Source: Candidatus Melainabacteria bacterium
GTDB taxonomy: Bacteria > Cyanobacteriota > Vampirovibrionia > 2-02-FULL-35-15
NCBI GenBank assembly: GCA_023250195.1
Contig: JAHFBF010000004.1
Span: 131,675-195,674, forward strand
Direction of reading: 5' to 3'
DNA: 64,000 nt
The notes below the pieces were generated by a model. That model was not told the DNA's origin. It did no database searches and saw only the letters and a list, made by a program, of their open reading frames with translations. Made by a program: the position numbers and the translations under genes. Numbering within the stretch: the first letter of the stretch is position 1; the number at the start of each line of letters is the position of its first letter. Positions 24,962 to 33,339 of the stretch are shown here, piece by piece.

Positions 24962-26344
24962 ATGAAACACGTCTACATAGAAACCTTTGGATGTCAGATG
25001 AATAAAGCAGATTCAGAGCATATGCTTGGGCTGCTTGATGAGATTAATTATAAGCTTACAGAAAATATTGAAAATGCAAATCTTGTACTTTTTAATACAT
25101 GCACTATTCGTGAAACAGCTAACCATCGATTTTACAGCCAGCTTGGAATTGCCGGGAACAGGAAGAAACAAAATCCTAATCTTCTTATAGGTGTGGGTGG
25201 TTGTGTAGCGCAGGATAAAAAAAAATGGCTGCAGACTAATTTCCCTTATGTGGACATAGTTTTTGGAACTAATAATATTCATAAGTTGCCTGAGCTTATA
25301 CAAAAAGCAGAAACGGGGACAAAAGTCTGTGAGATTGAAGAAGAGCTTCCCTTTGACCTTCCGGAGCTTCCTGTAATCCGCCAGACAAAAGTAACTGCAT
25401 GGGTAAATGTAATTCTTGGATGCAATTTCAATTGTACATATTGTATTGTGCCGTCTGTCAGAGGAAGAGAAAGAAGCAGAACACCTGAAGTTATTTTAAA
25501 AGAAATACAAAGACTTGCACAGGAAGGTTTTAAGGAGATAACTTTGCTTGGACAAAATGTTACTGCTTACGGCTATGATCTCGATCCAAATTACTCCAAA
25601 GAAAAAGCTACTTTTGGTTATATTCCACTTGATCCACAGTATTCTCTGGCAAAGCTTCTTAGATATGTTCATGATGTAGATGGAATTGAAAGAATAAGAT
25701 TTCTTACAGGGCATCCATTTCATGTTACTGATGAGCTTATTGAAACTGTTTCAGAATTGCCGAAAGCTTGTGAGTATTTTCATATTCCTATGCAATCTGG
25801 AGACGATATTGTTTTGAAGCGCATGGCAAGGGTTTATTCAGTAGAAAAATATAAAAAGATGGTTGAAAAAATTAGAATAAAAAAGCCGAATGCTGCAATT
25901 ACAAGTGATTTTATAGTGGGCTTTCCAGGTGAAACACAGGAGCAGTTTTTAAATACTGTGAAGACTGTTCAGGAAATTGAATTTGATGCATGTAATACCG
26001 CAGCATATTCTCCCAGACCTGATACACCCAGTGCGCTTTGGGAAAATCAGATTTCTGAAGAAGAGAAAAATGAACGTTTAAGATATTTAAATTCAGTTGT
26101 AAATGAAGTCCTGGAAAGAAAAAATAAAAAATTATTGAATTCTACAGTAGAAGTTCTGGTGGAAGGGGCAAGCCAAAGAGATACAAGCAAATTAATGGGA
26201 CGTACCAGAGGCAACATCATTGTGAATTTTGATCCTGTAGGGTCATTGCATGCAATGACCGATTTGATCGGTCAAATCGTTAACATAAAAATCACCAAAA
26301 CAAATTCCTGGTCAATGAATGGAGAATTAATAATTGATAATTAA
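24962..26344 (+). CDS. miaB: tRNA-2-methylthio-N6-dimethylallyladenosine synthase
   Basis: MiaB adds a methylthio group to i6A37 of tRNAs. The 460-residue radical-SAM protein has the N-terminal cluster cysteines (ETFGCQMNKADSE, FNTCTIRETA, GVGGCVAQ), the radical-SAM CxxxCxxC in LGCNFNCTYCIVPSVRG, and a TRAM domain at the end. In the TRAM domain, VGSLHAMTD is encoded by a family A palindrome (26241-26260) and is read in the same frame as the msbA and tsaC copies. The last residues MNGELIIDN come from a short repeat resembling the one in the amidase gene. The stop overlaps the next gene's start. Confidence 0.95.
   Translation: MKHVYIETFGCQMNKADSEHMLGLLDEINYKLTENIENANLVLFNTCTIRETANHRFYSQLGIAGNRKKQNPNLLIGVGGCVAQDKKKWLQTNFPYVDIVFGTNNIHKLPELIQKAETGTKVCEIEEELPFDLPELPVIRQTKVTAWVNVILGCNFNCTYCIVPSVRGRERSRTPEVILKEIQRLAQEGFKEITLLGQNVTAYGYDLDPNYSKEKATFGYIPLDPQYSLAKLLRYVHDVDGIERIRFLTGHPFHVTDELIETVSELPKACEYFHIPMQSGDDIVLKRMARVYSVEKYKKMVEKIRIKKPNAAITSDFIVGFPGETQEQFLNTVKTVQEIEFDACNTAAYSPRPDTPSALWENQISEEEKNERLRYLNSVVNEVLERKNKKLLNSTVEVLVEGASQRDTSKLMGRTRGNIIVNFDPVGSLHAMTDLIGQIVNIKITKTNSWSMNGELIIDN
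26241..26279. repeat. Family A palindrome plus second inverted repeat in miaB
   Basis: GGTCATTGCATGCAATGACC (26241-26260) is a perfect 20-bp palindrome preceded by GTAG. A neighbouring inverted repeat, CGATTTGATCGGTCAAATCG (26260-26279, one mismatch), follows with one shared base. Both are in frame in the TRAM domain of MiaB. Confidence 0.85.
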
Positions 26345-27581
26345 GGAGCAAAATCGTGAAGGAAATGTAGGGGTGCACCAGTGGTGCACCCTGATAGAGG
26401 AAAGTGAAGCATACCTCACCTCACATTTTAAATATCTTGATGAAATTGAACAAATAAATTTTAATAAGGTTTTAAAGGCATTTATTAAAAATCAGGTTGG
26501 AGAACAGCATTTTGGCTGGGTTACAGGTTATGGGCATGATGATCTTGGTCGGGCAAAAATAGATCAAATTTTCGCACAAATATTCAATACAGAAGCTGCT
26601 GTTGTAAGACCACATTTTGTTTCTGGTACACATGCGATTTCATGTTGTTTCTTTGGCTGCCTAAGACCTGGAGATGAGCTTATTTCAATTGCAGGAGAGC
26701 CTTATGATACATTGCATCCAATAATAAAATCATTGAATGAATTTGGAATAATTTATAAAGAAATCCCCTTAGTAGAGGCGGGTTTGAAACCTGCCTTTGC
26801 TAACATCGACGCTATTTCAGGATATCTTTCACAAAAAACCAAAATGGTTTTTATCCAGAGATCAAAAGGTTATCACTGGCGCAGATCTTTAACCATTGCA
26901 GAAATTGAAAAAATTATTTTACTTGTAAAAAATTTTAATAAAGACATTATTTGCTTTGTTGATAACTGTTTTGGTGAGTTTACTGAAGATAGAGAACCTA
27001 CAGATGTAGGAGCCGATATTACCTGTGGTTCACTAATTAAAAATCTTGGGGGTGGCATAGTTCCTGCAGGTGGTTATATTGCAGGAAAGAAAAAATATGT
27101 TCATATGGCAGCTGAGAGACTTACAGCACCTGGTATTGGAGAAAAAGGCGGCTGTATGTTTGATATGAGCAGATTGATTTTACAGGGATTATTTTTTGCA
27201 CCACATATTATAAATCAGGTATTAAAAGGGATTTCACTTACAAGTTACGTATTCCAAAAAAGCGGATATGAAGTCAACCCGAAGCCAGATGAAATAAAAA
27301 CAGATATTGTTGTGTCAATAAAACTAAACGATAAAGCCTTCCTTGAAAATATTTGTAAAGCAGTTCAGGCAAATAGCCCTGTAAATAATTACCTTACGCC
27401 TATTCCATGTAAATTACCGGGATATGAAGATGAAGTAATTATGGCCGGTGGGACATTTATTGAAGGATCTACTATAGAGCTTTCCTGTGATGCGCCAATA
27501 CGTGAACCTTACATTTTATACTGGCAGGGAGGATTAAATTATTTGCATACAAAATTTGTTTTATCTAAAATATTTTCATGA
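26334..27581 (+). CDS. Methionine gamma-lyase-like PLP enzyme (aluminium resistance/YnbB family)
   Basis: The 415-residue PLP-dependent protein belongs to the Cys/Met metabolism family branch annotated as methionine gamma-lyase or aluminium resistance protein: YGHDDLGRAKIDQIFAQIF, RPHFVSGTHAISCCFFG, FIQRSKGYHWR, FVDNCFGEF and the PLP lysine in GSLIKNLGGGIVPAGGYIAG. The true substrate of this branch is unclear. The start overlaps the miaB stop by 11 bases. Two family A elements are in frame: one at the N-terminus (peptide VGVHQWCTL) and one as VEAGLKPAF before the IDAISGYL helix. Confidence 0.85.
   Translation: MIIKEQNREGNVGVHQWCTLIEESEAYLTSHFKYLDEIEQINFNKVLKAFIKNQVGEQHFGWVTGYGHDDLGRAKIDQIFAQIFNTEAAVVRPHFVSGTHAISCCFFGCLRPGDELISIAGEPYDTLHPIIKSLNEFGIIYKEIPLVEAGLKPAFANIDAISGYLSQKTKMVFIQRSKGYHWRRSLTIAEIEKIILLVKNFNKDIICFVDNCFGEFTEDREPTDVGADITCGSLIKNLGGGIVPAGGYIAGKKKYVHMAAERLTAPGIGEKGGCMFDMSRLILQGLFFAPHIINQVLKGISLTSYVFQKSGYEVNPKPDEIKTDIVVSIKLNDKAFLENICKAVQANSPVNNYLTPIPCKLPGYEDEVIMAGGTFIEGSTIELSCDAPIREPYILYWQGGLNYLHTKFVLSKIFS
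26367..26391. repeat. Family A palindrome at the start of the PLP enzyme gene
   Basis: GTAG followed by GGGTGCACC, a 3-base loop and GGTGCACCC. It is read in frame as VGVHQWCT within the first 20 codons of the methionine gamma-lyase-like gene. Confidence 0.75.
26773..26796. repeat. Family A palindrome inside the PLP enzyme gene
   Basis: GTAGAGGCGGGTTTGAAACC then TGCCT: an inverted repeat with one mismatch around a single central base. It shares its core GGTTTGAAACCTGC with the copy after rsgA (42282-42302) and is translated VEAGLKPA. Confidence 0.75.
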
Positions 27582-27588
27582 ACTTGAT

Positions 27589-28605
27589 TTACTTTTTCTC
27601 CCGGGCATTTTCTAACATTTCTTCCTGTGTTGCTTCTGAATCTGTAAGCTGATCCCTCAGCCTGTTTATTTTAGTTTCTATGGTAGGGTCTATATTGCCG
27701 TAACTTGGAGTCAGTTCTATCACCTGATCTTTTAGACCAAAACTGTATACTTTGGGTTCTAAAGTTTTCTCCCAGTAGTTTTCGCATGCCAAATACAATA
27801 ATTGAGATCTGTCTTGAATTCCACTGGTTATAACAGTAGTTGGTGCAAGATCATGTTGATCAGTAATTGCTCCAATTGCTGAAACATCTGCTTCTTCAGC
27901 GGCTTTAATTACACCTATTCCACTCAGATCAGCAAGATGAGTTATTACATCTACCCCAGTGTTTATCTGTGAAATTCCTGCTTCTCTTCCTTTTGTAATA
28001 TCATTCCAGGTATTAATATACGAGACAACTAAATCTGCTTTGGGATTAACTGATCTAAGTCCTCTTCTCATTCCAAGTATTGTTTTTTCTACTGAAGGGA
28101 CTTTTTCGCCTACAACAATTCCAACCTTATTTGTAGAGGTGTTTAACCCGGCTACCAGCCCAATTAAATAACCATATTGTTCATCTTTAAATTTAAATGA
28201 ACATAAGTTTGGCTCCTGATTAACCTCTCCATCTATACAGCAAAAAAACGTTTCTGGATACTTTCCTGCTATTTTTTCTAAAATGAAGCCATATTCATAA
28301 CCATGCCCGATTATCAAATCCATTTTCTTGTCTGCAAGTTTTGAAAAAACTTTTTTTGAATCGGCTAAACTTACGCGTTCCACGACTACAATACCTATAT
28401 TGTGGTCACTTTGAAATCTTTTTAACCCAGTATAGGCAGCTTCATTCCACGATGAATCACTGACCGGTCCGGCAAGTACAAGAGCAATATTTATTTTTTT
28501 CTTATTTGAAAACTTGTAACTTTGTCGTTGGTTTCCACAGGAAAAACTGAAAGCAACAATTATTCCAAGGAGAAAAAAATTTATTACCTTTAGCTTGTGA
28601 AGCAT
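27589..28605 (-). CDS. BMP-family substrate-binding lipoprotein
   Basis: The 338-residue protein has a lipoprotein-type N-terminus: a basic start, a hydrophobic core INFFLLGIIVAFSF, then SFSC|GN as lipobox, with Cys about residue 23. The body matches the BMP/Med/PnrA family of periplasmic-binding-like proteins: NIALVLAGPVSDSSWNEAAYTGL, DLIIGHGYEYG, VGIVVGEKVPSVEKTILGMRRGL and SAIGAITDQHDLAP. Characterised relatives bind purine nucleosides for ABC uptake. No permease genes are adjacent, so it may work with a distant transporter or as a sensor. Confidence 0.87.
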   Translation of the reverse strand: MLHKLKVINFFLLGIIVAFSFSCGNQRQSYKFSNKKKINIALVLAGPVSDSSWNEAAYTGLKRFQSDHNIGIVVVERVSLADSKKVFSKLADKKMDLIIGHGYEYGFILEKIAGKYPETFFCCIDGEVNQEPNLCSFKFKDEQYGYLIGLVAGLNTSTNKVGIVVGEKVPSVEKTILGMRRGLRSVNPKADLVVSYINTWNDITKGREAGISQINTGVDVITHLADLSGIGVIKAAEEADVSAIGAITDQHDLAPTTVITSGIQDRSQLLYLACENYWEKTLEPKVYSFGLKDQVIELTPSYGNIDPTIETKINRLRDQLTDSEATQEEMLENAREKK

Positions 28606-28631
28606 AAATAATTTTCACTAAATTAAATTTA

Positions 28632-29414
28632 TTAACTAACCTTTGGTAACTTATAACCTATACCTCTGACGGTTTGAATTAAAGTTGGTTCGTCAGGATT
28701 GTCTTCTAACTTGCTTCTAAGCCTGCTGACATGGGTTCTGACTATATAAACATCGGATTGTGTTCTAACCGGGAATCCCCAGGCTTCTTCTAAAAGGTGT
28801 TCATGTGTCATAGGTTCCCCTGCATACTTAACCATTGTTTCAAGTAAGGCAAATTCTTTCTCTGTTAAATGAACCCTTTGCCCTTTTCTAAAAACCTGTC
28901 TTTTTGCAACATCAATTTTCACATCTTCAATCAAAATAGTTTGTCCGACATGTGAAGACTGATTTTGGGTTTGTTCTTCAATTGAATGTACCCGGCCAAT
29001 TCGCTTCAAAAGTCCTTTAATTCTGACTTCAAGCTCAAGCGGGCTAAAAGGCTTTTTCACAAAGTCATCTGCCCCAAATTCAAGTCCTTTAATTATGCTG
29101 GGTTCATCATTTGCAGCAGAAAGAATGATAATCGGGACATAAGATTTTTTTCTAATTTGTTCAGTTAATTCAAATCCAGACATTTCCGGAAGCATTAAAT
29201 CAATTATTACAAGATCAGGAAGAGTTTGATTGAAAACTTCTAATGCTTCAACCCCATTTGTTGCTGTCAAAACCTGATATCCATTTTGCTGTAATCTAAA
29301 AGCTACTATTCTGCGTATAGCTGCTTCATCGTCTACAACTAAAACTTTCCAGTGGATTTCATCTATTTGTTTTTGAGGAGGATTTAAAACAGGTGCTTCA
29401 GTGGCTGTTAACAT
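28632..29414 (-). CDS. OmpR/PhoB-class response regulator, RpaB-like
   Basis: The 260-residue protein has a receiver domain (acidic pair near residue 28, phospho-acceptor Asp72 in LVIIDLMLPEMSG, Lys121 in FVKKPFSPLELEVRI) and a winged-helix output domain (IDVAKRQVFRKGQRVHLTEKEFALLE ... QTVRGIGYKL). IRRIxxxRL, KPFSPLELExRI and the KRQV segment are especially like the cyanobacterial/chloroplast RpaB (Ycf27) group. RpaB controls light and redox stress genes in cyanobacteria; here the role must be different or ancestral. A ~20-residue N-terminal extension precedes the receiver. No kinase gene is adjacent. Confidence 0.88.
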   Translation of the reverse strand: MLTATEAPVLNPPQKQIDEIHWKVLVVDDEAAIRRIVAFRLQQNGYQVLTATNGVEALEVFNQTLPDLVIIDLMLPEMSGFELTEQIRKKSYVPIIILSAANDEPSIIKGLEFGADDFVKKPFSPLELEVRIKGLLKRIGRVHSIEEQTQNQSSHVGQTILIEDVKIDVAKRQVFRKGQRVHLTEKEFALLETMVKYAGEPMTHEHLLEEAWGFPVRTQSDVYIVRTHVSRLRSKLEDNPDEPTLIQTVRGIGYKLPKVS

Positions 29415-29497
29415 TTTATTTATTTCCTTTTTGGTTTTGTGAAAACAATTTTTTTTGTTCTCGCATTTCTATCAGTCTTAAATTTATTGTTCATTAC

Positions 29498-30955
29498 TTA
29501 ATATGCTTTTGCAAAAAAAACTTTTTGATTTGAATTCTTATTACAAGAGATACAATAACCCTCTTCTTTATTTTGGTCAACTGGTAATTTAAATGGTATG
29601 CACCGTATAGTTGCCTTGGTTTTTTGTTTTAGATTTTCTTCGCAGGAATTATTTCCACACCAAAATGCTGTTAAAAAACCTCCATTTTGAATCTTTTCTG
29701 TAAATTCCTTTTCATTACTTACATTAAATGTATTTTTGTTTTGAAAGTCCTTTGCTTGTCTGAACAAATTTTCCTGAATCTCAGTTGACAACTTTAACAA
29801 ATACTGTAGTAGACCGTTTTGTGGTATATTTTTTAGTTTTTCATTTGTATCTCTTCTTACAATTTCAACTACATTGTTTGCTATGTCTTTTGGCCCCAAA
29901 TTAATACGAATTGGCACACCTTTTAATTCCCAATGATTAAATTTCCAACCCGGACTGTACTGATCTCGATCATCAATTTTTACTCTGAAAGAGCCTTTTA
30001 ATATTTCTTTAAGTTCTTTACATTTCTTTAAAACAGTTTCTTTTTCAGCGGCTTCTTTGTAAATTGGTACTATGATGATTTGAATAGGTGCAATATTTGG
30101 CGGCAGTTTCAATCCTCTTTCATCATTGTGTGTCATGATGATTGCACCAATTAAACGAGTTGAAACTCCCCAGCTTGTCTGGTGAACATATTGAAGCTGT
30201 CCACTTTGATCCTGAAACTTTGTATCAAAGGCTTTTGCAAAATTTTGTCCCAAATAATGAGATGTGCCCATCTGTAGTGCTTTTCCATCTTTCATTAATC
30301 CTTCAATACAGTAAGTAGTAACTGCACCGGCAAATCTCTGACTGTCAGTCTTTATTCCATCAATTACAGGAATAGCTAAGAACTCTTCACTTAAAGTTTT
30401 GTAAACTTCAAGCATTTTTAAAGCTTCGACTTCAGCTTCTTCTTTTGTAATATGTGCGGTGTGTCCTTCCTGCCAGAGAAATTCTGTAGTTCTTAAGAAA
30501 AGTCTGGTTCTCATTTCCCATCGGACAACATTTGCCCACTGGTTTAAAAGAAGTGGTAAATCCCTATATGACTGAATCCATTTACTGAACATGTAATTAA
30601 TTATGGTTTCTGAAGTCGGGCGGATAACTAACCTTTCTTCAAGTTCTTTTCCGCCTCCATAAGTAACTACAGCACATTCAGGTGCAAAACCTTCTACATG
30701 CTCAGCTTCTTTTTTTAAGAAACTTTCTGGAATAAATAAAGGGAAGTAGGCGTTCTCGTGACCGGTTTCTTTTATCATTTTGTCCAGTGTTGACTGAACC
30801 ATTTCCCAAATGGCATAGCCGTATGGTCTTATAACCATACATCCTTTTACCGGTGAATAATCTGCAAGCTCTGCTTCAAGAGCAATCTTTGCTAGTAAAC
30901 TTTCTCCATGATCGAGATCTTTTTCCTGAGATTCAGGGCTTTCTGTTTTTGACAT
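29498..30955 (-). CDS. proS: Prolyl-tRNA synthetase, archaeal/eukaryotic-like type
   Basis: The class II synthetase has GCMVIRPYGYAIWEMVQ, RPTSETIINYMFSKWIQSYRDLPLLLNQW, the motif 2 region WEMRTRLFLRTTEFLWQEGHTAH, an anticodon domain (IIVPIYKEA, DDRDQYSPGWKFNHWELKGVPIRI) and a C-terminal zinc-binding-like domain with cysteines (WCGNNSCEENL, CISCNKNS). At 485 residues without the editing insertion of the E. coli type, it is the ProS3 form common in archaea, eukaryotes and scattered bacteria. I choose the ATG at 30955; a GTG two codons upstream is possible. Confidence 0.94.
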   Translation of the reverse strand: MSKTESPESQEKDLDHGESLLAKIALEAELADYSPVKGCMVIRPYGYAIWEMVQSTLDKMIKETGHENAYFPLFIPESFLKKEAEHVEGFAPECAVVTYGGGKELEERLVIRPTSETIINYMFSKWIQSYRDLPLLLNQWANVVRWEMRTRLFLRTTEFLWQEGHTAHITKEEAEVEALKMLEVYKTLSEEFLAIPVIDGIKTDSQRFAGAVTTYCIEGLMKDGKALQMGTSHYLGQNFAKAFDTKFQDQSGQLQYVHQTSWGVSTRLIGAIIMTHNDERGLKLPPNIAPIQIIIVPIYKEAAEKETVLKKCKELKEILKGSFRVKIDDRDQYSPGWKFNHWELKGVPIRINLGPKDIANNVVEIVRRDTNEKLKNIPQNGLLQYLLKLSTEIQENLFRQAKDFQNKNTFNVSNEKEFTEKIQNGGFLTAFWCGNNSCEENLKQKTKATIRCIPFKLPVDQNKEEGYCISCNKNSNQKVFFAKAY

Positions 30956-31000
30956 AGACACTATATTAGCAAAGTTTAATCAAAGGTTATAATTAGTAAT

Positions 31001-31498
31001 ATGTTTTTTAGAGAATTATTTAAAGAATTAGAAGAGAGAAAAATTAAATATCTAGCTATTGGTGGTATAGCAGTTAACTTGTATGGTTATGACCGAAATA
31101 CCGGTGATATAGATATTATGATTTCATTTGATGCTGAGAATGTAAAAAAGTTCTCAGAGATGGCAGCTTCAATGGGATTAAAACCAAAAGCTCCTGTTGA
31201 CCTGTCAGAACTTGCCGATCCAAAGAAAAGAGAACTTTGGAAAAATGAAAAAAACATGAAAGTATTTTCTCTGTACGATACAAATGATGATTTTATTATT
31301 CTTGATGTTATGATTCAGGATTATATTGATTTTGATGAGGCATATAAAAAAAAGAAAGTTATTAAGGAGCTTGGATTAGAGGTATCTTTGGTTTCTATTG
31401 ATGATCTAATAAAACTAAAAGAGATTGCGTCAAGGAGTAGGGATATAGGTGATATTGAAGCACTGAAAAAAATTAAGGAGATAAGTAATGGGCAGTAA
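31001..31498 (+). CDS. Nucleotidyltransferase-fold protein (DUF6036/AbiEii-like)
   Basis: The 165-residue protein shows the minimal nucleotidyltransferase signature: YLAIGGIAVNLYGYDRNTGDIDIMI contains GG followed by DxD, then a third Asp is likely in IILDVMIQDY. The KLKEIASRSRDIGDIEALKKI end is characteristic of the small NTase family often annotated as a possible antitoxin/toxin component. It overlaps the next gene by 11 bases, giving a two-gene module on its own between divergent neighbours, which fits a toxin-antitoxin or small defence pair. Confidence 0.78.
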   Translation: MFFRELFKELEERKIKYLAIGGIAVNLYGYDRNTGDIDIMISFDAENVKKFSEMAASMGLKPKAPVDLSELADPKKRELWKNEKNMKVFSLYDTNDDFIILDVMIQDYIDFDEAYKKKKVIKELGLEVSLVSIDDLIKLKEIASRSRDIGDIEALKKIKEISNGQ

Positions 31499-31670
31499 GG
31501 AAAATAAAAATGATGATGACTGGTTTAATTTAGATCAATTAATAGCTTATATGAAAGTACCAGCAACTAAAAAGTTAGACCATACAGAAGAAGTAGCAAG
31601 ATTTTTCTTCAAACTTACTCCAATAGAAAATAAAAGAGCATGGGAAAAACTTAAAGAAGAAGGGTTTTAA
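31488..31670 (+). CDS. Small acidic partner of the nucleotidyltransferase
   Basis: The 60-residue protein begins MGSKENKNDDDWFNLDQLI and ends RAWEKLKEEGF. It is soluble, charged and helical. It overlaps the end of the nucleotidyltransferase gene by 11 bases, in a different frame, which supports expression by coupling. No family is recognised. By position it is the likely cognate partner in a two-gene module. Its stop is one base from the convergent stop of the decarboxylase gene. Confidence 0.6.
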   Translation: MGSKENKNDDDWFNLDQLIAYMKVPATKKLDHTEEVARFFFKLTPIENKRAWEKLKEEGF

Positions 31671-31671
31671 G

Positions 31672-33330
31672 CTATACTTTTATTTTCCCAGCTGCCGAAG
31701 CTTCTACAAAACTTCCTAAGCTTTCTCCAAAAGTTCTTAATGCAGGTGAAATATCTTTTTCATCAAGGACTACATCAAGCAGGGTAAATGTATTTTTAGT
31801 ATCCTTTGCCGTTTGAAGTCCAGTTCTAAAATCACCGACTGTTTTTACAGTTATACCTTTACCACCCAGGAGTTCAGCCATTTTTGCATAATCCATTGTC
31901 GGAATATTGTGTGGCTGCATTGTTTTTGGAGGTTCACAGTATTTTAATGTGGCATAGATTTTATTATTAAACAAAATAATAATCGGGTTTAATTTATATT
32001 TAGCCATAGTAAGTAATTCCAGCCCCGTCATCTGAAACGCCCCGTCTCCAACCATTACTATTGGGCGGCGTGCAGGATCTGCTATCTGTGCACCGATAGC
32101 TCCGGGAATAGCAAAGCCCATGCTGAGATAATAAGCTGGTGAAAGAAAAGTAGAAGCGCCGCGCATTTGTAATTCCTGTCCACCAAACAAACAATCACCA
32201 ACATCACAGATTACTCTGCAGCTGCTATCAATAAAATCATTTGTAATACTGAGGAGAGCTTTAACAGTTATTTTGTCCTTATCTTCACCAGTAGGATAAT
32301 TTGGAATATGAATTCTTGGAAAGCTTGTATTATGAACTTTTATATCTTTTCTGCCAAGCAGCCCCTTCATAAAAAGATCCAGTCCAATTTGCGGATAAAA
32401 ATTGTTTTTAATTTTTAAACCGTCGATATTTGCAGCTATAGCATCATCAGGTGAAAACTTCGCTGTAAACATTCCAAGATTTATATCGCTTAGAATTACA
32501 CCAAGCATTAAACGAAAATCTGAATTATGAATAAACTCTGCTACTTTTGAATTACTTAACTGCCCGAAATAAACTCCCATTGCAAGCGGATGTTCTTCAG
32601 GAAAAATTGATTTTCCAAGAATAGTGGAAGCTACAGGAATGTTAGCTCTTTCAGCAAATGTGATTAATTCTTTTTGTAATCCGATTCTTGCCAGCTCAGC
32701 ATCTGCAATGATAACCGGGTTTTTTGCATCATTGAGCATCCTGACTATTTCATCCAGTGCTTTTTCAAGTGCAGCATGGTCTTCAGGCTTGTTTGTAGGC
32801 TGAAAAGGTTCTTCCTGAATTTCGACTTCTCCCATATCACGTGGAATCTCTATGTAAACAGGTCTTTTAAAAGTCATTGCCATTTCCAGTGCTCGATCAA
32901 TTTCTTTTCCAGCGGTAATTGGATTATCAATGATTATGCTAAGAGCGGTTATTTCACTCATTACTCTCTGATGGGTTTCATAAGTCCTGATTTTGTGATG
33001 GAGATGTGAATATTTCTTTCTTTCATTTACACCTGGTCCTCCACTGATAACTACCATTGGAGAACATTCAGCATATGCCTGTCCTACTGCATTAACAAGG
33101 TTTAAAGAACCAACCCCATAACTTACAAGTGCAGCACCCAAGCCACGGATTCTTGAATAGGCATCTGCTGCATAACCTACACAGGGCTCATGTGTCATAA
33201 GTACTGATTTAAGTGGACTTTTTTCAAGATAGTGAAAATGAACATGTACTGATTCACCGGCAATGCCAAACATATGATCAACACCGTATGATTTAAGTCT
33301 GCTGTATAAAAAATCTAATAATTTTGCCAT
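31672..33330 (-). CDS. ThDP-dependent 2-oxoacid decarboxylase (PDC/IPDC-like)
   Basis: The 552-residue protein has the three-domain ThDP fold: the cofactor-activating Glu in THEPCVGYAADAYSR, the His-His pair in YSHLHHKIRTYETHQRVM as in pyruvate and indolepyruvate decarboxylases, a central domain, and the ThDP/Mg motif GDGAFQMTGLELLTMAKYKLNPIIILFNN. The HH pair separates it from acetolactate synthase. It should decarboxylate a 2-oxoacid (pyruvate, indolepyruvate or a branched-chain 2-oxoacid) to the aldehyde; the substrate is not decided. It precedes the glycosyltransferase and LCP genes in transcription order only at its 5' side. Confidence 0.87.
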   Translation of the reverse strand: MAKLLDFLYSRLKSYGVDHMFGIAGESVHVHFHYLEKSPLKSVLMTHEPCVGYAADAYSRIRGLGAALVSYGVGSLNLVNAVGQAYAECSPMVVISGGPGVNERKKYSHLHHKIRTYETHQRVMSEITALSIIIDNPITAGKEIDRALEMAMTFKRPVYIEIPRDMGEVEIQEEPFQPTNKPEDHAALEKALDEIVRMLNDAKNPVIIADAELARIGLQKELITFAERANIPVASTILGKSIFPEEHPLAMGVYFGQLSNSKVAEFIHNSDFRLMLGVILSDINLGMFTAKFSPDDAIAANIDGLKIKNNFYPQIGLDLFMKGLLGRKDIKVHNTSFPRIHIPNYPTGEDKDKITVKALLSITNDFIDSSCRVICDVGDCLFGGQELQMRGASTFLSPAYYLSMGFAIPGAIGAQIADPARRPIVMVGDGAFQMTGLELLTMAKYKLNPIIILFNNKIYATLKYCEPPKTMQPHNIPTMDYAKMAELLGGKGITVKTVGDFRTGLQTAKDTKNTFTLLDVVLDEKDISPALRTFGESLGSFVEASAAGKIKV

Positions 33331-33339
33331 TGTTTTATC

